Positions 22,802 through 33,324 of a stretch of 64,000 nt of DNA are shown in pieces. Both the position numbers and the translations under genes were made by a program. The DNA is from Thalassia testudinum (taxonomy: Eukaryota > Streptophyta > Magnoliopsida > Alismatales > Hydrocharitaceae). Position 1 is the stretch's first letter, and the number at the start of each line of letters is the position of its first letter. Location of the stretch: the NCBI GenBank assembly GCA_037157565.1, contig JAZHRO010000014.1:105493501-105557500 (forward strand), given 5' to 3'. The notes beneath the pieces were generated by a model. That model did no database searches and was not told the origin of the DNA. It worked only from the letters and a program-made list of their open reading frames with translations.

Positions 22802-23308
22802 ACAGGGTTAAACATTTAACTACCTATGGAAAAGGCATTAAACATTTAATCTTAAACATTAAACATTTAATAGATGGTTATTGCATTTGAACATTTGGAA
22901 AACATGTCTTTTGGCTAGTGGTTACTACTTTAAAAAATAATTACCCTTCTAACTAGATAATAAACGTTCCTAATTATTTTATTTTATTTTATAACCAATT
23001 TTTGAACATTTATCTAAGTGTTTCAAAATGTTTAAGCCACATAGATGTGAAATATGCGTGTAGTACATTTGACTCTTTTACAAAGATCTATAAAATGTGA
23101 AAATAAGCTCTTATCTTCATGATCCACAATTGAAGCTCTTCAAATCATTATTATTCAAATTCCTGATATCTTCATTCAAGTATTAAGCCATCATCATCAT
23201 CATCAACTCTTCTTTAGATTTTTGCAACTCATCAATTAAGCTCAATAAAAGCATTGTGACATATTTTGTAAATATTAAAATCGAGTTAATTAGTGCCTGG
23301 CACTAACA
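22802..23308 (-). repeat. Partial LTR of a Sirevirus-like Copia element
   Basis: On the minus strand an LTR-like segment starts TGTTAGTGCCAGGCACTA at 23308, directly after a purine run (CATCAAAAAAGGAAAGA) that looks like a Sirevirus polypurine tract. It is cut at 22798-22801 by the CACTA end. The sequence is AT-rich with repeated AAACATTTAA near 22806-22870. There is no second LTR to compare, so the assignment is moderate. Confidence 0.5.
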
Positions 23309-23606
23309 ATCTTTCCTTTTTTGATGTTTGAAAAATAACCCATACATAAAGATAAGATATCAAAATATTTATTCAAGATAGCATGAATAGAAATATACAA
23401 AACAAATCATGCTTATCGGATTTCATCTAAACTCCCCTTATCTTTTTATCTTTATGCCTTTTCTCCCCCTTTGTCAATCATTAAAAAGACATCCATCAAG
23501 GAAAGCTTGAAATATAAGAGAGAAATGAAAGTAGTATTGAAATTTTAAAAGATAGTAGAGTACATGATAAAGTAGAAGTTTCAAACATACTAACTAAAGT
23601 TCATAC
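23309..23606 (-). other. PPT region and 3' tail of the Sirevirus-like element
   Basis: On the minus strand this contains GACAAAGGGGGAGAAAAGG (near 23480) and the purine run before the LTR, both typical of Copia elements of the Sirevirus group. It ends at the target duplication CATAC (23602-23606) of the solo LTR. No ORF. Confidence 0.5.
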
Positions 23607-24940
23607 TGATGTCACTAAATCCACATGATTAAAAATGTAGAATCATTGTAGTGCACAAATAAAGTGATCAATTAAAATTTATAATGCTGAACTACAAGGA
23701 TTCCAAGTCGAACACAGGGAGGCAGTCGTTATTGCAAAACCTTTCGTAGTTATTATATCATAGAGTGGAGTAGAAAATAATATCAATAGAGACAAGGATA
23801 TCAAATGAATACTGATTTCCATTGCCAATATCAAAATGTCTCACAAATAATATCTATATTAGAGAGTACAATAAGAATAAAATGTAAGAGAATAGAGGAG
23901 AGAGAGTGAAGCTGCTTAAGGGATGCTTATGCAAAGCTTCTGGTAGAGCTTTAGATCCAAGGAACTGGGAGGAAGAAGATGAAGACCAAAGAGGTTTGAA
24001 GGTGGAGGAATAATGGTGGCCATGAACTATAGTGAAGGAGGACTACTACTAAAGTAGGCTAATTCCAAAGAGGCTAATTCCAAGGAGGCTAATTGAATCT
24101 ACATGGTAGAGGCTAGGTGTTTTTATAGATGTGTAGGACAAATATGCACCCTTGGATCTTAATTAATTGTCGATGATAGTCAACTTAATCAAAGTGGAGG
24201 ACTATTTGATTAGGATCTAAGGGTGCTAAGGAGGGTTTGGTTGAGGAATGATATGGGCCTTAGGATAGGTGTTGGATGGGTAGGATTTATTCTAAGAGGA
24301 TATGTTCTTTGGTGGGTTTTTAGGGAAGGGATAAGATCTAGGTTTTTCTTTCTAGAATTCTAAGGAGAGGATAAGGGATTTAATGGAGGCCTTTGGATTG
24401 GAATTTGGTGGTGGATGGAGGGGATAAGGTGGGTGGCTAAGTTGTGGATATGTTCTTTTGTTCACAAGGTTTTTAGGCCACAGGATAAAGTGTGGAGGGT
24501 TAGGATTTATCTAGATTTAGGTTTTCTAAAAATAGGAAGGTCAAGGACAAGGTGTTTTTGGTGGAATAGGTTGTGCTAAGGGTCCAGGGTAGGGATGAAC
24601 TAAGAAGGGACATGTGCCCTCCCTTGTCTTCATTTCTTCTTCTTGTCTTTAATTCTTGATCTCTTGTCTTGATCTCCCTTGTATCTTCATAATTCAAGCT
24701 CCTAAGTAGTAGCTTCTTCTCTCCAACTTTATTATGAAGTTCCTCAACTTATTCTCTAGGACCTATCATCTATATTACTCACAAAAGACTATAATTAGGA
24801 GATAGTTATTTATAAAATAGATGCAAAGCTAAAATATGCATGCATGCTCTAAATGAAATATTTATAGACCTAATGCATGATTTTACTAAGGAGCTAGCCC
24901 TATATAAAACTAATTAGGGTAATAAAATAGGCTATTATCA
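23607..24940 (-). repeat. Solo LTR with perfect target duplication
   Basis: A 1334-bp segment beginning TGATGTCACT and ending CTATTATCA, flanked on both sides by CATAC (23602-23606 and 24941-24945). The shared U5 motif GTCGAACACAGGGAGGC (23707-23723) is 100 bases from the left end, and a minus-strand TATA box (CTATAAAAA) is at about 24120-24128. Both place the LTR on the minus strand and relate it to the B/D group. There is no internal region, so the element was removed by LTR-LTR recombination. ORF 24500-24697 is chance. Confidence 0.88.
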
Positions 24941-24945
24941 CATAC

Positions 24946-25600
24946 CACAACAAAGCATAAAGAAATCAAAGCTAGAAGGTTTTAGTTATTATAAAGTCAC
25001 TATAAAGAAAGACAACAAACAAAAACAACTTCTAATGCCTTCCATGCTTCGTCAAGTTTTGCGATTCTTTCTTCATCTTTTTCATATCTTCCTTGACATT
25101 TAAGTCAAAATGAGAAAATCTATCTTACAAACTATTTAGAACTTTGGCCACCTGGTGCTTATCATCTTCTTGTCTTCCCATCAAAAGATTTAATCCACTC
25201 ACATAAACAGGATTAGAATCAGATGCTATATAATTCCAATCCACATTATATGGATTCTCAAGATCTTCAGCTGGAATATCAAAAGAACAAAATATTGGTA
25301 GCTAATGAGAAGAGGACCCTTCTCCGGTGCTAGGAGTGACTTGTTCATTTTCATTATCTTCATCTTCATTTTCATCTTGTACTTTTGCTTTATCCCTCCC
25401 TCATTTTGCTGTTGTTTGCATCCATTTAATAGTTGTTCCATTAAATAACTCAATATACGAGTCAAAAGGATGTGGAGAGACATTGATTTTGAAGTGGAGG
25501 AAGACATGAGTAAGAAGGGTTCCAAAAGCAAGAGTACCACTATGATCATCATGCATATGAAGTAACATCATACCAGGTGATAATTCCACATTTATTAACA
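24946..25600 (-). pseudogene. Env-like / plant-transposon-protein domain fragment of the Sirevirus-like element
   Basis: On the minus strand from about 25600 the frame reads LLHMHDDHSGTLAFGTLL then THVFLHFKINVS, which fits the 'putative plant transposon protein' domain found in the ORF after pol in Sireviruses and some Athila elements (family form LPYGMLLTxxFxHF). Downstream are a frame change or stop, an acidic linker (DENEDEDNENEQ) and a basic, coiled-coil-like tail (KEDMKKMKKESQNLTK). It lies just upstream of the 3' LTR piece, the place expected for this ORF. The role of such proteins is unknown. I judged homology by eye. Confidence 0.45.
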
Positions 25601-25601
25601 T

Positions 25602-26109
25602 AATTTATACCTAACTAATGTTAGTTCAAGGGTAAATTAGGTCAAGATGCATTTGTATAGGTTATATTAGTCATTTAGTGCATTTTGGGTTTTTCTATAA
25701 TATTTTCCTTAGCTATAATTGGTGCCTTGGTGTTCTTATTTTTATGTGTGTAGGTGCCAGCTATCAAGTTGATTGGACCTTGAAAGGAGGAAGATTGGAG
25801 TCTGAGCTTACTTGGCTAGATGGCTGGGTCAAGATTGGTGAACCTATTTCCTAACCCAATTAGCCTTAAACTCTTGCCTAATTAGGAGACCAATTATCCT
25901 AGCCTAAACCCAACCTATTGACCCAATTTCCCAATCCCTAAGGGTCGGCCATGAGCCTTAATTTCCATTCTAATTGGCCAGCCAACCTAGGTTGAACCAC
26001 CAAACTAAAACCTAACTTTTCTACTTAGTTAACCTTTACCTACCATCCTTTCCTACTTAACAACCAAGGTGGTTAGTCACATTCCTTCCTTGTGAGTGTG
26101 TATGAAGCC
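25602..26109. other. Unassigned AT-rich stretch, possibly first piece of the element F LTR
   Basis: No ORF. It contains TAACC/CCTAA-rich text and a GTGTGTAGGTGCCAGC stretch like LTR sequence. By position, joining it across the later insertions with 39308-40383 and 51063-52019 would give an LTR of about 2.6 kb, usual for this lineage, but I cannot fix its start. Confidence 0.3.
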
Positions 26110-27167
26110 TGTAGGAACTAAGTATACACTAGAGGGGGGGTGAATAGGGTACTACCAATATTGATCGTAGAATTTTAAAATAACATTCACCACTAATCAA
26201 AAGTAAATATAAACCAATCACAAAGATAGATAACACTTGGATTTTAGAGTGGAAACCCTTCCAGGTAAAAACCACTACCTAAGCATCTCAACTTAGGATT
26301 TCTCTGACTAGTCGACGCTAATCAATTCTACTATCGCACCACTTGAACGAGGGTGGCACAGCCTCTTACAAAACTTCTTCCCTTATACACCTGACCAAAA
26401 GAAGAAAAACAACAAGACTCCCAAAACAACTTGGCTCCCAAATCAAAGTAACAGGAATAAAATATAATAATAAATCCTTATGGAACCTCAGAAAATAAGA
26501 CAAATTGAGCTTTTTGAGATTGCAAAGAACTGTATTTTAGATTGCAATATTTGCAGGCGCAGAGGCGAGAAAGCACTGGAGAGAATATGAGAATCACTTT
26601 TTGCAAGATCTTGAGGTGTGTTTTGGAATGGGGGGTTGAGGGTCTTATTTATAGGTGTGTTTTGACTTGATTTTGAAAGTCTGTAATTTCAGCTTTGGTT
26701 GATCAAAAATAAGAGTTGGTTGATCAAAATGAACATTGCTCGATTAAATTAAAGTTTTGATTGATTCTATGTTAATCGATCAATTTAGGAAATTGATCAG
26801 CATGTGGTGTAGAATTAGAATTTGACCATTAGAGGTCTTTAATCGATTAATCAAATTGAGTTGGTCGATTAATATGGATTTGGTTGATCAATGTTAAAAG
26901 TTGGTTTATCAACAATAGTAAAAACCTAGGGTTTCATCTAGATTTGAAAGCTAATGGAGTTTCAAAATGCATCGGTTGTTATCTTTGTGGTTACTTACAA
27001 CATTCTAGACTCAATAAAAATAAAATGAGTCTTCAAGTACCTCATAAGATTGAGTTCTTTTGTGGCGTGATCAATTCTTGATTCTACCTTTAAGTGTCTT
27101 GAAATGATTAGTCCACAATAAAACATAATTTTGTTACATTAAAACAATGGTACAACATTCCTAACAT
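26110..27167 (-). repeat. LTR-like segment (Copia style), minus orientation
   Basis: Starts TGTAGGAACT and ends ATTCCTAACA, inverted termini typical of an LTR. Near the left end is CTAGAGGGGGGGTGAATAGGG, a string common in plant Copia LTRs. A minus-strand TATA box (CTATAAATAAG) is at about 26647-26657. Positions 26695-26915 hold a cluster of TTGATCAA and ATCGAT palindromes. No target duplication was found at these ends, so boundaries are approximate and it may be a truncated copy. Confidence 0.55.
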
Positions 27168-27225
27168 ACCTAATATAGTCAGCCACCCTATAGGTCAAAC
27201 CCTAGATCTAATCCCCTCCCTATAG
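27168..27225. other. Short flank between the Copia-style LTR and element C
   Basis: Fifty-eight bases of unassigned sequence. TAGTC at 27176-27180 equals the five bases after the right end of C (39308-39312), but it is not adjacent to a recognisable LTR end. Confidence 0.4.
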
Positions 27226-28043
27226 GTTTTGGGAAGAGGAGCTGAAGAACTATTTGGAGCTGCACTGGAGCTGGTGGGTGTTGAAGAGAATAGCAAGGAG
27301 CTACCTTAGCTGGCTTAGCTTGCTAGTTCTTTGCTAGCTACTAAGCCAAGCTAAAGTGAGTTGGCTTCTGCTGAATTGTGCTGAGGTGAGTTGGGTTTGA
27401 TCTTCCTGAAGATAACCTAGCTAGCTGGGGTAGCTAGCTTAGGTTAAATGGCTTAGCTCAACTAGGTTGAGTTGAGTGTAGTCTCTAGGAGCTGGACTTG
27501 AGCTGGCCTGAGCTAGTTGAGGTCATCTTCAGTTGACTTGAGTTGAGAGGAGTTGGAAGTAGCTGGACTTGAGCTGAGATGGACTACTGTCAACTTAGTT
27601 GAGCTAGCTAGAGCTCCCAATGAACTGATTGGAGCTAAGAGGAGCTAGACTCAACTAAGTTGAGCTGGATTTGAGCTAACTTGAGCTAAGTTGAGCTACC
27701 TTGAGCTACCATCTAGCTAAGATGAGTTGAATGAAGCTTAAGAGAGCTAACCCTAATCCAAGTGAGCTGGTATCCAACAATGATGAGTTGGATTTAGCTG
27801 TGGTTCAGCTGGATTGATCTTCCTCTTCACTTGTTGCCTTCTTAAATGTTAGGGTTTTAGGGATCTAATTATCTATTCATCCCTAACACTCAAATAAACG
27901 TGTTAAAAATACAAAAAATCATGCAATACATGCCTAACTTAATTGATGCCTAAATGTAGCCCAGAAACTCGTTTGCGGAGTTAAAATCCTAAGAGCTAGG
28001 TTTGTTTTAGGATATAAGAATGATGATAAACTGGCATTTATCA
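27226..28043 (-). repeat. Element C 3' LTR, truncated to its U3 part
   Basis: Matches 38501-39307 of the right LTR, including the AGCT-rich array. The terminal TGATAAATGCC is at 28043. Homology stops at about 27226, so the TATA box, R and U5 (some 1.75 kb) are missing. Confidence 0.85.
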
Positions 28044-28081
28044 CACCCCTATGCTTATCTTTTGCTAGTCTCTTAGCAAAA
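28044..28081 (-). other. PPT and PPT-proximal hairpin of element C
   Basis: Minus strand: TTTTGCTA/TAGCAAAA (28060-28081, loop AGAGAC) then GATAAGCATAGGGGTG abutting the LTR. One G of the usual G run is an A. Confidence 0.8.
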
Positions 28082-28528
28082 CTGATTTTTACAAAATGGA
28101 TTTTTGGGAAAAACTAATTTTTTTACTTTTGTGGAGGAGATTACGGGACCTTGGTTGGTTAAAACATGAAAGGCATGGGATTTATTAAAGATAAACATCG
28201 GGATTCATTTTTCGGATCCAAAAATTAGATGAATCGGTATCAATGCATCTTCCAAAAATTCACAAGTTAACTCTTTGTTAATTCAGACGACTCGAAATTA
28301 TTTTGTAGTTAGGATTTCTCTGTCTCTTGAATCCAATTCGCAACTTGCATAATCCTTTAAAACCTTGAGTCTATGCTTGTGAATGCTAACTTTTATAAGG
28401 TTATGTAGTTGTTTAAAACTTTATTATTATTTTTTTGAATCTCCCCCATGCTTATTCTTACCTTAATCCTATAATAGATGTGTTGGGATCATCATTCCCG
28501 TTACCAATCCTTGAGAGGGCTCTAGCAC

Positions 28529-28654
28529 CAATACTTCGAGAAAGTATTGTCCAAGACACCACCCAGAAGCTCACAACCCCAAAATACAATGCGATGTAAA
28601 GGGGTGCTCCAAGCAAACTCAAGCTCTTGCTTCGATGCTATGGGTAGAGCATCA
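28529..28654 (-). other. Hairpin row in element C 3' region
   Basis: Minus strand: first hairpin 28633-28654 (TGATGCT/AGCATCG, loop CTACCCAT); weak middle stem (GGAGC with GAGCTTC, about 28566-28610); third hairpin 28529-28549 (CAATACT/AGTATTG, loop TTCTCGA, no mismatch). Compared with E, both strands of the stems changed together. Confidence 0.65.
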
Positions 28655-29400
28655 TCCAAGACACTTGAGTTGAAAAATTGCACCTTAATGCTCCATCTAA
28701 AGATGTAGAATATAGATATAGAGCAACATCGAGGCGATAACATGTTGACATTGCATCCTCAGAGGAGGCATTTTCCTCCTTCTCGGTGGTGGGAACTCAA
28801 ACCAATGATCTGCTTTAGATTTTACTAAGGCCAAACAAGGGGTTTTTCTAATTTCTAAATGTTTTTTAAGTGTTGGCTTGTGTGTGAAATTGGACACAAG
28901 AATTCTGTAAGAGATGCAAGTTTTTGGATTTGAAACTAAGCCAGGTAATTTCTTTGTCACAAAAGTAGATCAAGTCACTTGAACCATCATGAGTTCAGGT
29001 GGAATTTAAAGAAGGATACTTGATCTAGTCTAAAGATAAACCCAGAAATTCTAATAATCAGATCCGCATCCTTATCCCTAGTTTGTTAAAGATTAAATCC
29101 CATTGTACCTTAAAGTGAATCTTCAACCTTGGTCTCGATTTCAAAATTTTCCTCAAAAAGTTTTCAGCATTTTTATTTTATTTTTGGGTATGCATGTAGA
29201 AAATGAAACAACAAAATTGAATGCTTTTGGATTTTGAAAATCCTAATTTGATCATCAAGATTTAAAAACACCTCCCCCATCTTAAGGTATGGCATGTCCA
29301 CATGAAAAAGGAATGGAAAAGAGATCACCGTAGTGAGGGCGGACTAAATTAGAATAGGCAAAACCTTTGAAAGGAAGGAAAAAATGTAAAGCAGGAAAAT

Positions 29401-29418
29401 GATGGGTTACCTTCCATC
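29401..29418 (-). other. Post-pol hairpin of element C
   Basis: Minus strand: GATGG pairs with CCATC, with AAGGTAAC between. It corresponds to the hairpins in E and A and follows a GGAGTAAAAG block. Confidence 0.55.
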
Positions 29419-29474
29419 CAGTGCTATCTTTTACTCCATTCAGCTGGGCGTGAATTGCATCAATGATCATTATA

Positions 29475-30853
29475 GGTTAAGTCAGTTAAATCAAGAGTGT
29501 TGGATGGGAGATTTGGAGTATTATCTAGATATGGCTTTAAATGCTGGCCATTGACTTGAAAAGTAGTATTTGTTTTAGGATAAAAAAGATCAATAGTGCC
29601 ATATGGATAAGTTTTAAGGAAAACAAATGGGTCGGTCCACTTGGATTTGAGTTTTCCTGGAAAAATTTATAATCTGGTGTTGAAAAGCCAAACACGTTGA
29701 TTGACATCAAAATTTTTCCAAACAATATATTTATCATGAAATTTTTTTGCTCAGTTTTTATAAATCCGCACATTTTCATAAGAGAAATTACACAATTCTT
29801 TCAATTCAGTTAATTGTAACTTCCCATGGTTATCGACTTCAGATAAATCCATGTTTAATTGTTTGATTGCCCAAAAAGCCCTATGCTCGAGTTCTACTGG
29901 GAGGTGGCATGCCTTTCCAAAAATTAGACGGAAAGGAGACATGCCGAGGGGAGTTTTAAAAGCCATATGGTAGGCCCATAAAACATCGTCCAATTTAGTG
30001 GACTAGTCTTTACGATCAGGCTTAACCCTCTTTTGTAAAATAGTTTTTATCTCCCGATTAGAAACTTCTGCTTGGCCATTCGTTTGGGGGTGGTAAGGAG
30101 TGGAAATTTTATGATTAGCCCCATATTTGGATAAAAGGTAATGGAATTGAGAGTGAGTGAAATGTGATCCTCCATCACTGATGATGGCCTTTGGAATGCT
30201 AAATCTCGAAAAAATGTTTTTCTTGTTAAACTTGATTACAACCTTGTGATCGTTGGTGCGTGTGGGTATTGCTTCAATCCATTTAGATAGATAGTCAACT
30301 GTGACTAAAATATATAAATACCCACAAGAGTTGGTGAACAGTCCCATGAAGACGATGCCCCATACATAAAAAATTTCAACCTCTAATATCAGATTTAGGG
30401 GCATCATATCCTTTTGAGTCATGTTGCCAATGCTCTGGCAACGCACACATGATCGAATAAAAGAAAGAGCATCCTTGCGCAAGATAGGCCAAAAGAATCC
30501 AGAAGTAAGAACCTTAACTATAGTTTCTTGTCGAAGAAATGACTGCCACAGGCCATTGAGTGACACTGTGTCAGAATATCATGAATTTCTGAGTCGGGGG
30601 CACACTGTCGAATGATTTGATCAGCATAGATGCAGAAAAGGTCGGGCTCCTCCCACAAATAATATTTAATGTCAGTAAAGAACTTATCCCTTTTGGTTTT
30701 TGTCCAATCAGAGGGGATTCGTTCTGTTGCTAAATAGTTTGCAATGGGTGCAAACCAGGGGAGGGTATTGGTAGCTAAGATGGTCTCATAAGGGAACACA
30801 TTAGGAGGGGTCAACATGTCATTCGTCATGAGATGAGAGAGATGATCGGCCAC
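29475..30853 (-). pseudogene. int: Element C integrase pseudogene
   Basis: Minus strand. The N-terminal part (WFAPIANYLATERIPSDW) and zinc domain (CGSHFF then CVRCQSIGN, with the second zinc His intact) precede the catalytic core. The first catalytic Asp is lost (WGIVFMG, normally WGIDFMG), while ISDGGSHF and QAEVSNREI keep the second Asp and the Glu. The C-terminal part runs from [21 protein letters not shown] to about 29480. Stops and frame changes lie near 30000, 29749 and 29690. It would have inserted cDNA; the Asp-to-Val change alone should kill strand transfer. Confidence 0.88.
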
Positions 30854-32413
30854 TACATTTTGCGAGCCTGCCTTATCCTTGATTTCTAGGTCAAATTCCT
30901 AGAGTAGCAGGATCCAACGGATAAGGTGGGGTTTCGCATCATGTTTGTTCAATAGATGTTTAAGTGTTGAGTGGACAGTGTATACAGTGACATGTGACCC
31001 CAATAAATATGAACGGAATTTTTCTAAGGCAAAGACAATGGCAAGAAGTTCTTTTTTAGTTACTGTGTAATTCCGTTGTGCATCATCAAGGGTTTTACTA
31101 GCATAGTAGATCATAACGAGCTTCTTGTCAATTCTTTGCCCTAGAATGAGCCCTACAGCAAAATCAGAGGCATCTGTCATTAATTCAAAGGGACAATTTC
31201 AGTTAGGTCCCTGTAAAATTGGTGCCTCTGTGACATCCTTCAACTTATTGAAACTCTCTAGGCATTGGTCATTAAACTCAAAAGGCTAGTCTTTAGTAAG
31301 TAATTGACTTAAGGGCTTGGAGATTTGGGAAAATTTTTAATGAAACGGTGGTAGAAGCCCACGTGCCCCAGGAAAGATCGAATTTGTTTCACAATAGTGG
31401 GCGGTGGGAGCTTAGAGATAGCATCAATTTTAACTCGATCTACCGCAATTCCCTTTTTGGAGATGACATGGCCCAGGACGATGCCTTCCTAGACCATGAA
31501 ATGACTTTTTTCCCAACTGAGGACCAAGTTATCTTCTATGCATTTCTGGAGAGTCCTTTCAAGATTTCTAAGACAAAGATCAAAGGAGTCTCCAAATACA
31601 GAGAAGTCATCCATAATGACTTCAAAACATTCACCTACCAGGTCTGAAAAAATTGCAAGCATACACCTTTGAAAAGTTGCAGGTGCGTTGCAAAGACTGA
31701 AGGGCATCCTTCAAAAAATGAAGGTTCCGAAGGGGCAAGTGGATGTAGTTTTGTCTTGATCCTCAGGATGGACCACAACTTGATTATAGCTGGAATAACC
31801 ATCTAGAAAATAGTAGTAATCACGTCTGGTTAATTACTCCAAGATTTGATCAATAAATGGGAGTGGAAAATGGTCCTTCTTGGTGGCGGTGTTCAATTTT
31901 CGGTAATCAATGCACACGTGCCAAGACGAAGCGGTCTTAGTGGCTATATTTTCCCAATGTTCATTTGTGACAACTATTAGTCCATATTTTTTAAGAACTA
32001 CCTGTGTGGGACTAACCTAGGAGCTGTTAGAAATGGGGTAGATGATATCAATATCAAGCCACTTTATAATCTCCTTTTTTACCACCTCCTGCATATTAGG
32101 GTTCAAGCACCTTTGTGGTTGGTAGGAGGGGCAAGAATCGTCCTCAAGATATATTCTATGTGTGCATTAGGACGGATTAATACCCTTAAGATTAGAAAGG
32201 GTCCAGCCAATAGCTTTTCTATTTTTACTCAAAACCTGGAGAAGTTTTTCCTCTTGGGCCCCAGTAAGTCCAGAATTGATAATCAGGGTCATGGTAAGGT
32301 TTGGTTCAAGGAAAACATATTTAAGGGACTAGGGCAAGGTTTTAACCCAAACTGGGGGCTCGACTCCGAGTTGATTTCTACTTTTTGATCCAGGGGTTAA
32401 GTGAGGGGGAAGG
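30854..32413 (-). pseudogene. pol: Element C reverse transcriptase-RNase H pseudogene
   Basis: Minus strand. RT starts around 32380, with HRIYLEDDSCPSYQPQRC then LNPNMQEVVKKEIIKW, palm motif MPFSLCNAPATFQRCM (about 31700) and MDDFSVFGDSFD (catalytic Asp pair kept; the preceding residue is Ile instead of Phe). RNase H follows (31180-30900): TDASDFAVGLILG and TKKELLAI keep their residues, but the third Asp has become Val (YTVHSTLKHL). Several stops interrupt it, for example near 31490 and 31195. It keeps Gln at the LILGQRID site where A and D both have TAG. Confidence 0.88.
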
Positions 32414-33324
32414 AGTTAGATGAAGAGTTAGATGGAGAAGGTGTGGTTAGGTGGGAGGGTGAGTTAAATCAGATTGTTCAGGAACCATGTTACTTGCAAA
32501 GCAAGAACCCATGTATGAAATTTGCATTGTTTCCTCCACTAAATTTTCAATCTCAGAATCCAAGTCATCAAAGAAATCTGGTTCTTGGAAATGCTTAGAA
32601 ACTTGAAAAATATCTAGGGTAATAGACTCATCGCCGCACATGATTTTCATCTTTCTAGAATCACAATCAATATTGGCTTTGGTGGTGGCTAAGAATGGTC
32701 TACCAAGAATTATGGGGGCATTCTTTAAAGCTTTCGGTACCTTTATATCTAGGACCAAAAAGTTTACAGCAAATAGACAGTTTTTGACTTGGACAATGAC
32801 ATCCTCAACAATCCCCCTTGGTTTGATTCTAGATTGGTTTGCTAATTGAAGTGTTACCTCGATAGGCTTTAATTCATCGATCTTAAATTCCTGAAAAATG
32901 ATAGTGGGGATGAGATTAATTGAGTTATCAAGATCCAGTAAGGCGCAATCAAAAGAAGTGTCACTAATGACCACTTGAATCAGGGGGCTCCTGGATCTTT
33001 TCTTTTCAGAGGCAGTTTGCTCTACACAAATAAGCTTACTGTCTCTGGGAGAATCACCTTTCCTAGGTTTCTTGGTTGCCTTTTGGGGGTACACAAATCT
33101 TTTAAGAATTTGGCATAGGTAGGGGTATATTTAATGGCATTTAGGAGAGGGAAAATTATTTCTACTTGCCCAAAAAGATCCATCAATTCCTTATCAATGG
33201 GCTCGGATTTCTTTTTCTTAGTGTGTGAAGAGTGAAGGGCTTGTGGAAAAGGTATGGGATTTTCCTATTTTGCACGTTTAGGTTCCTAAACGGGGTTAGA
33301 GTAGGAGGGGGAAGAGTTGATCTG
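32414..33324 (-). pseudogene. pro: Element C protease pseudogene with broken active site
   Basis: Minus strand. The conserved blocks VTLQLANQSRIKPRGIVEDV and IILGRPFLATTKANIDC identify the Athila-type protease. The active-site loop reads LLDLDNSINLIPT, where D, A and E have LLDLGAS[IV]N: the loop Gly is Asp and the Ala is Asn, so catalysis is unlikely. Upstream the linker (KRKSEPIDKELMDLFG-like) is disrupted by a frame change near 33100. Confidence 0.85.

Larger units (their letters stand above)
28082..29474 (-). other. 3' non-coding region of element C
   Basis: No credible ORF. It aligns with the element E 3' region (47300-48728) throughout: post-pol hairpin (29401-29418), G-rich boxes near 29273 and 28441, and the three-hairpin row (28529-28654). 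ORFs at 28522-28960 are chance. Confidence 0.75.

Noticed and set aside
26105..27172. Target duplication for the Copia-style LTR
   Set aside because: AAGCC on the left and TACCT on the right do not match, so a simple solo LTR could not be shown.
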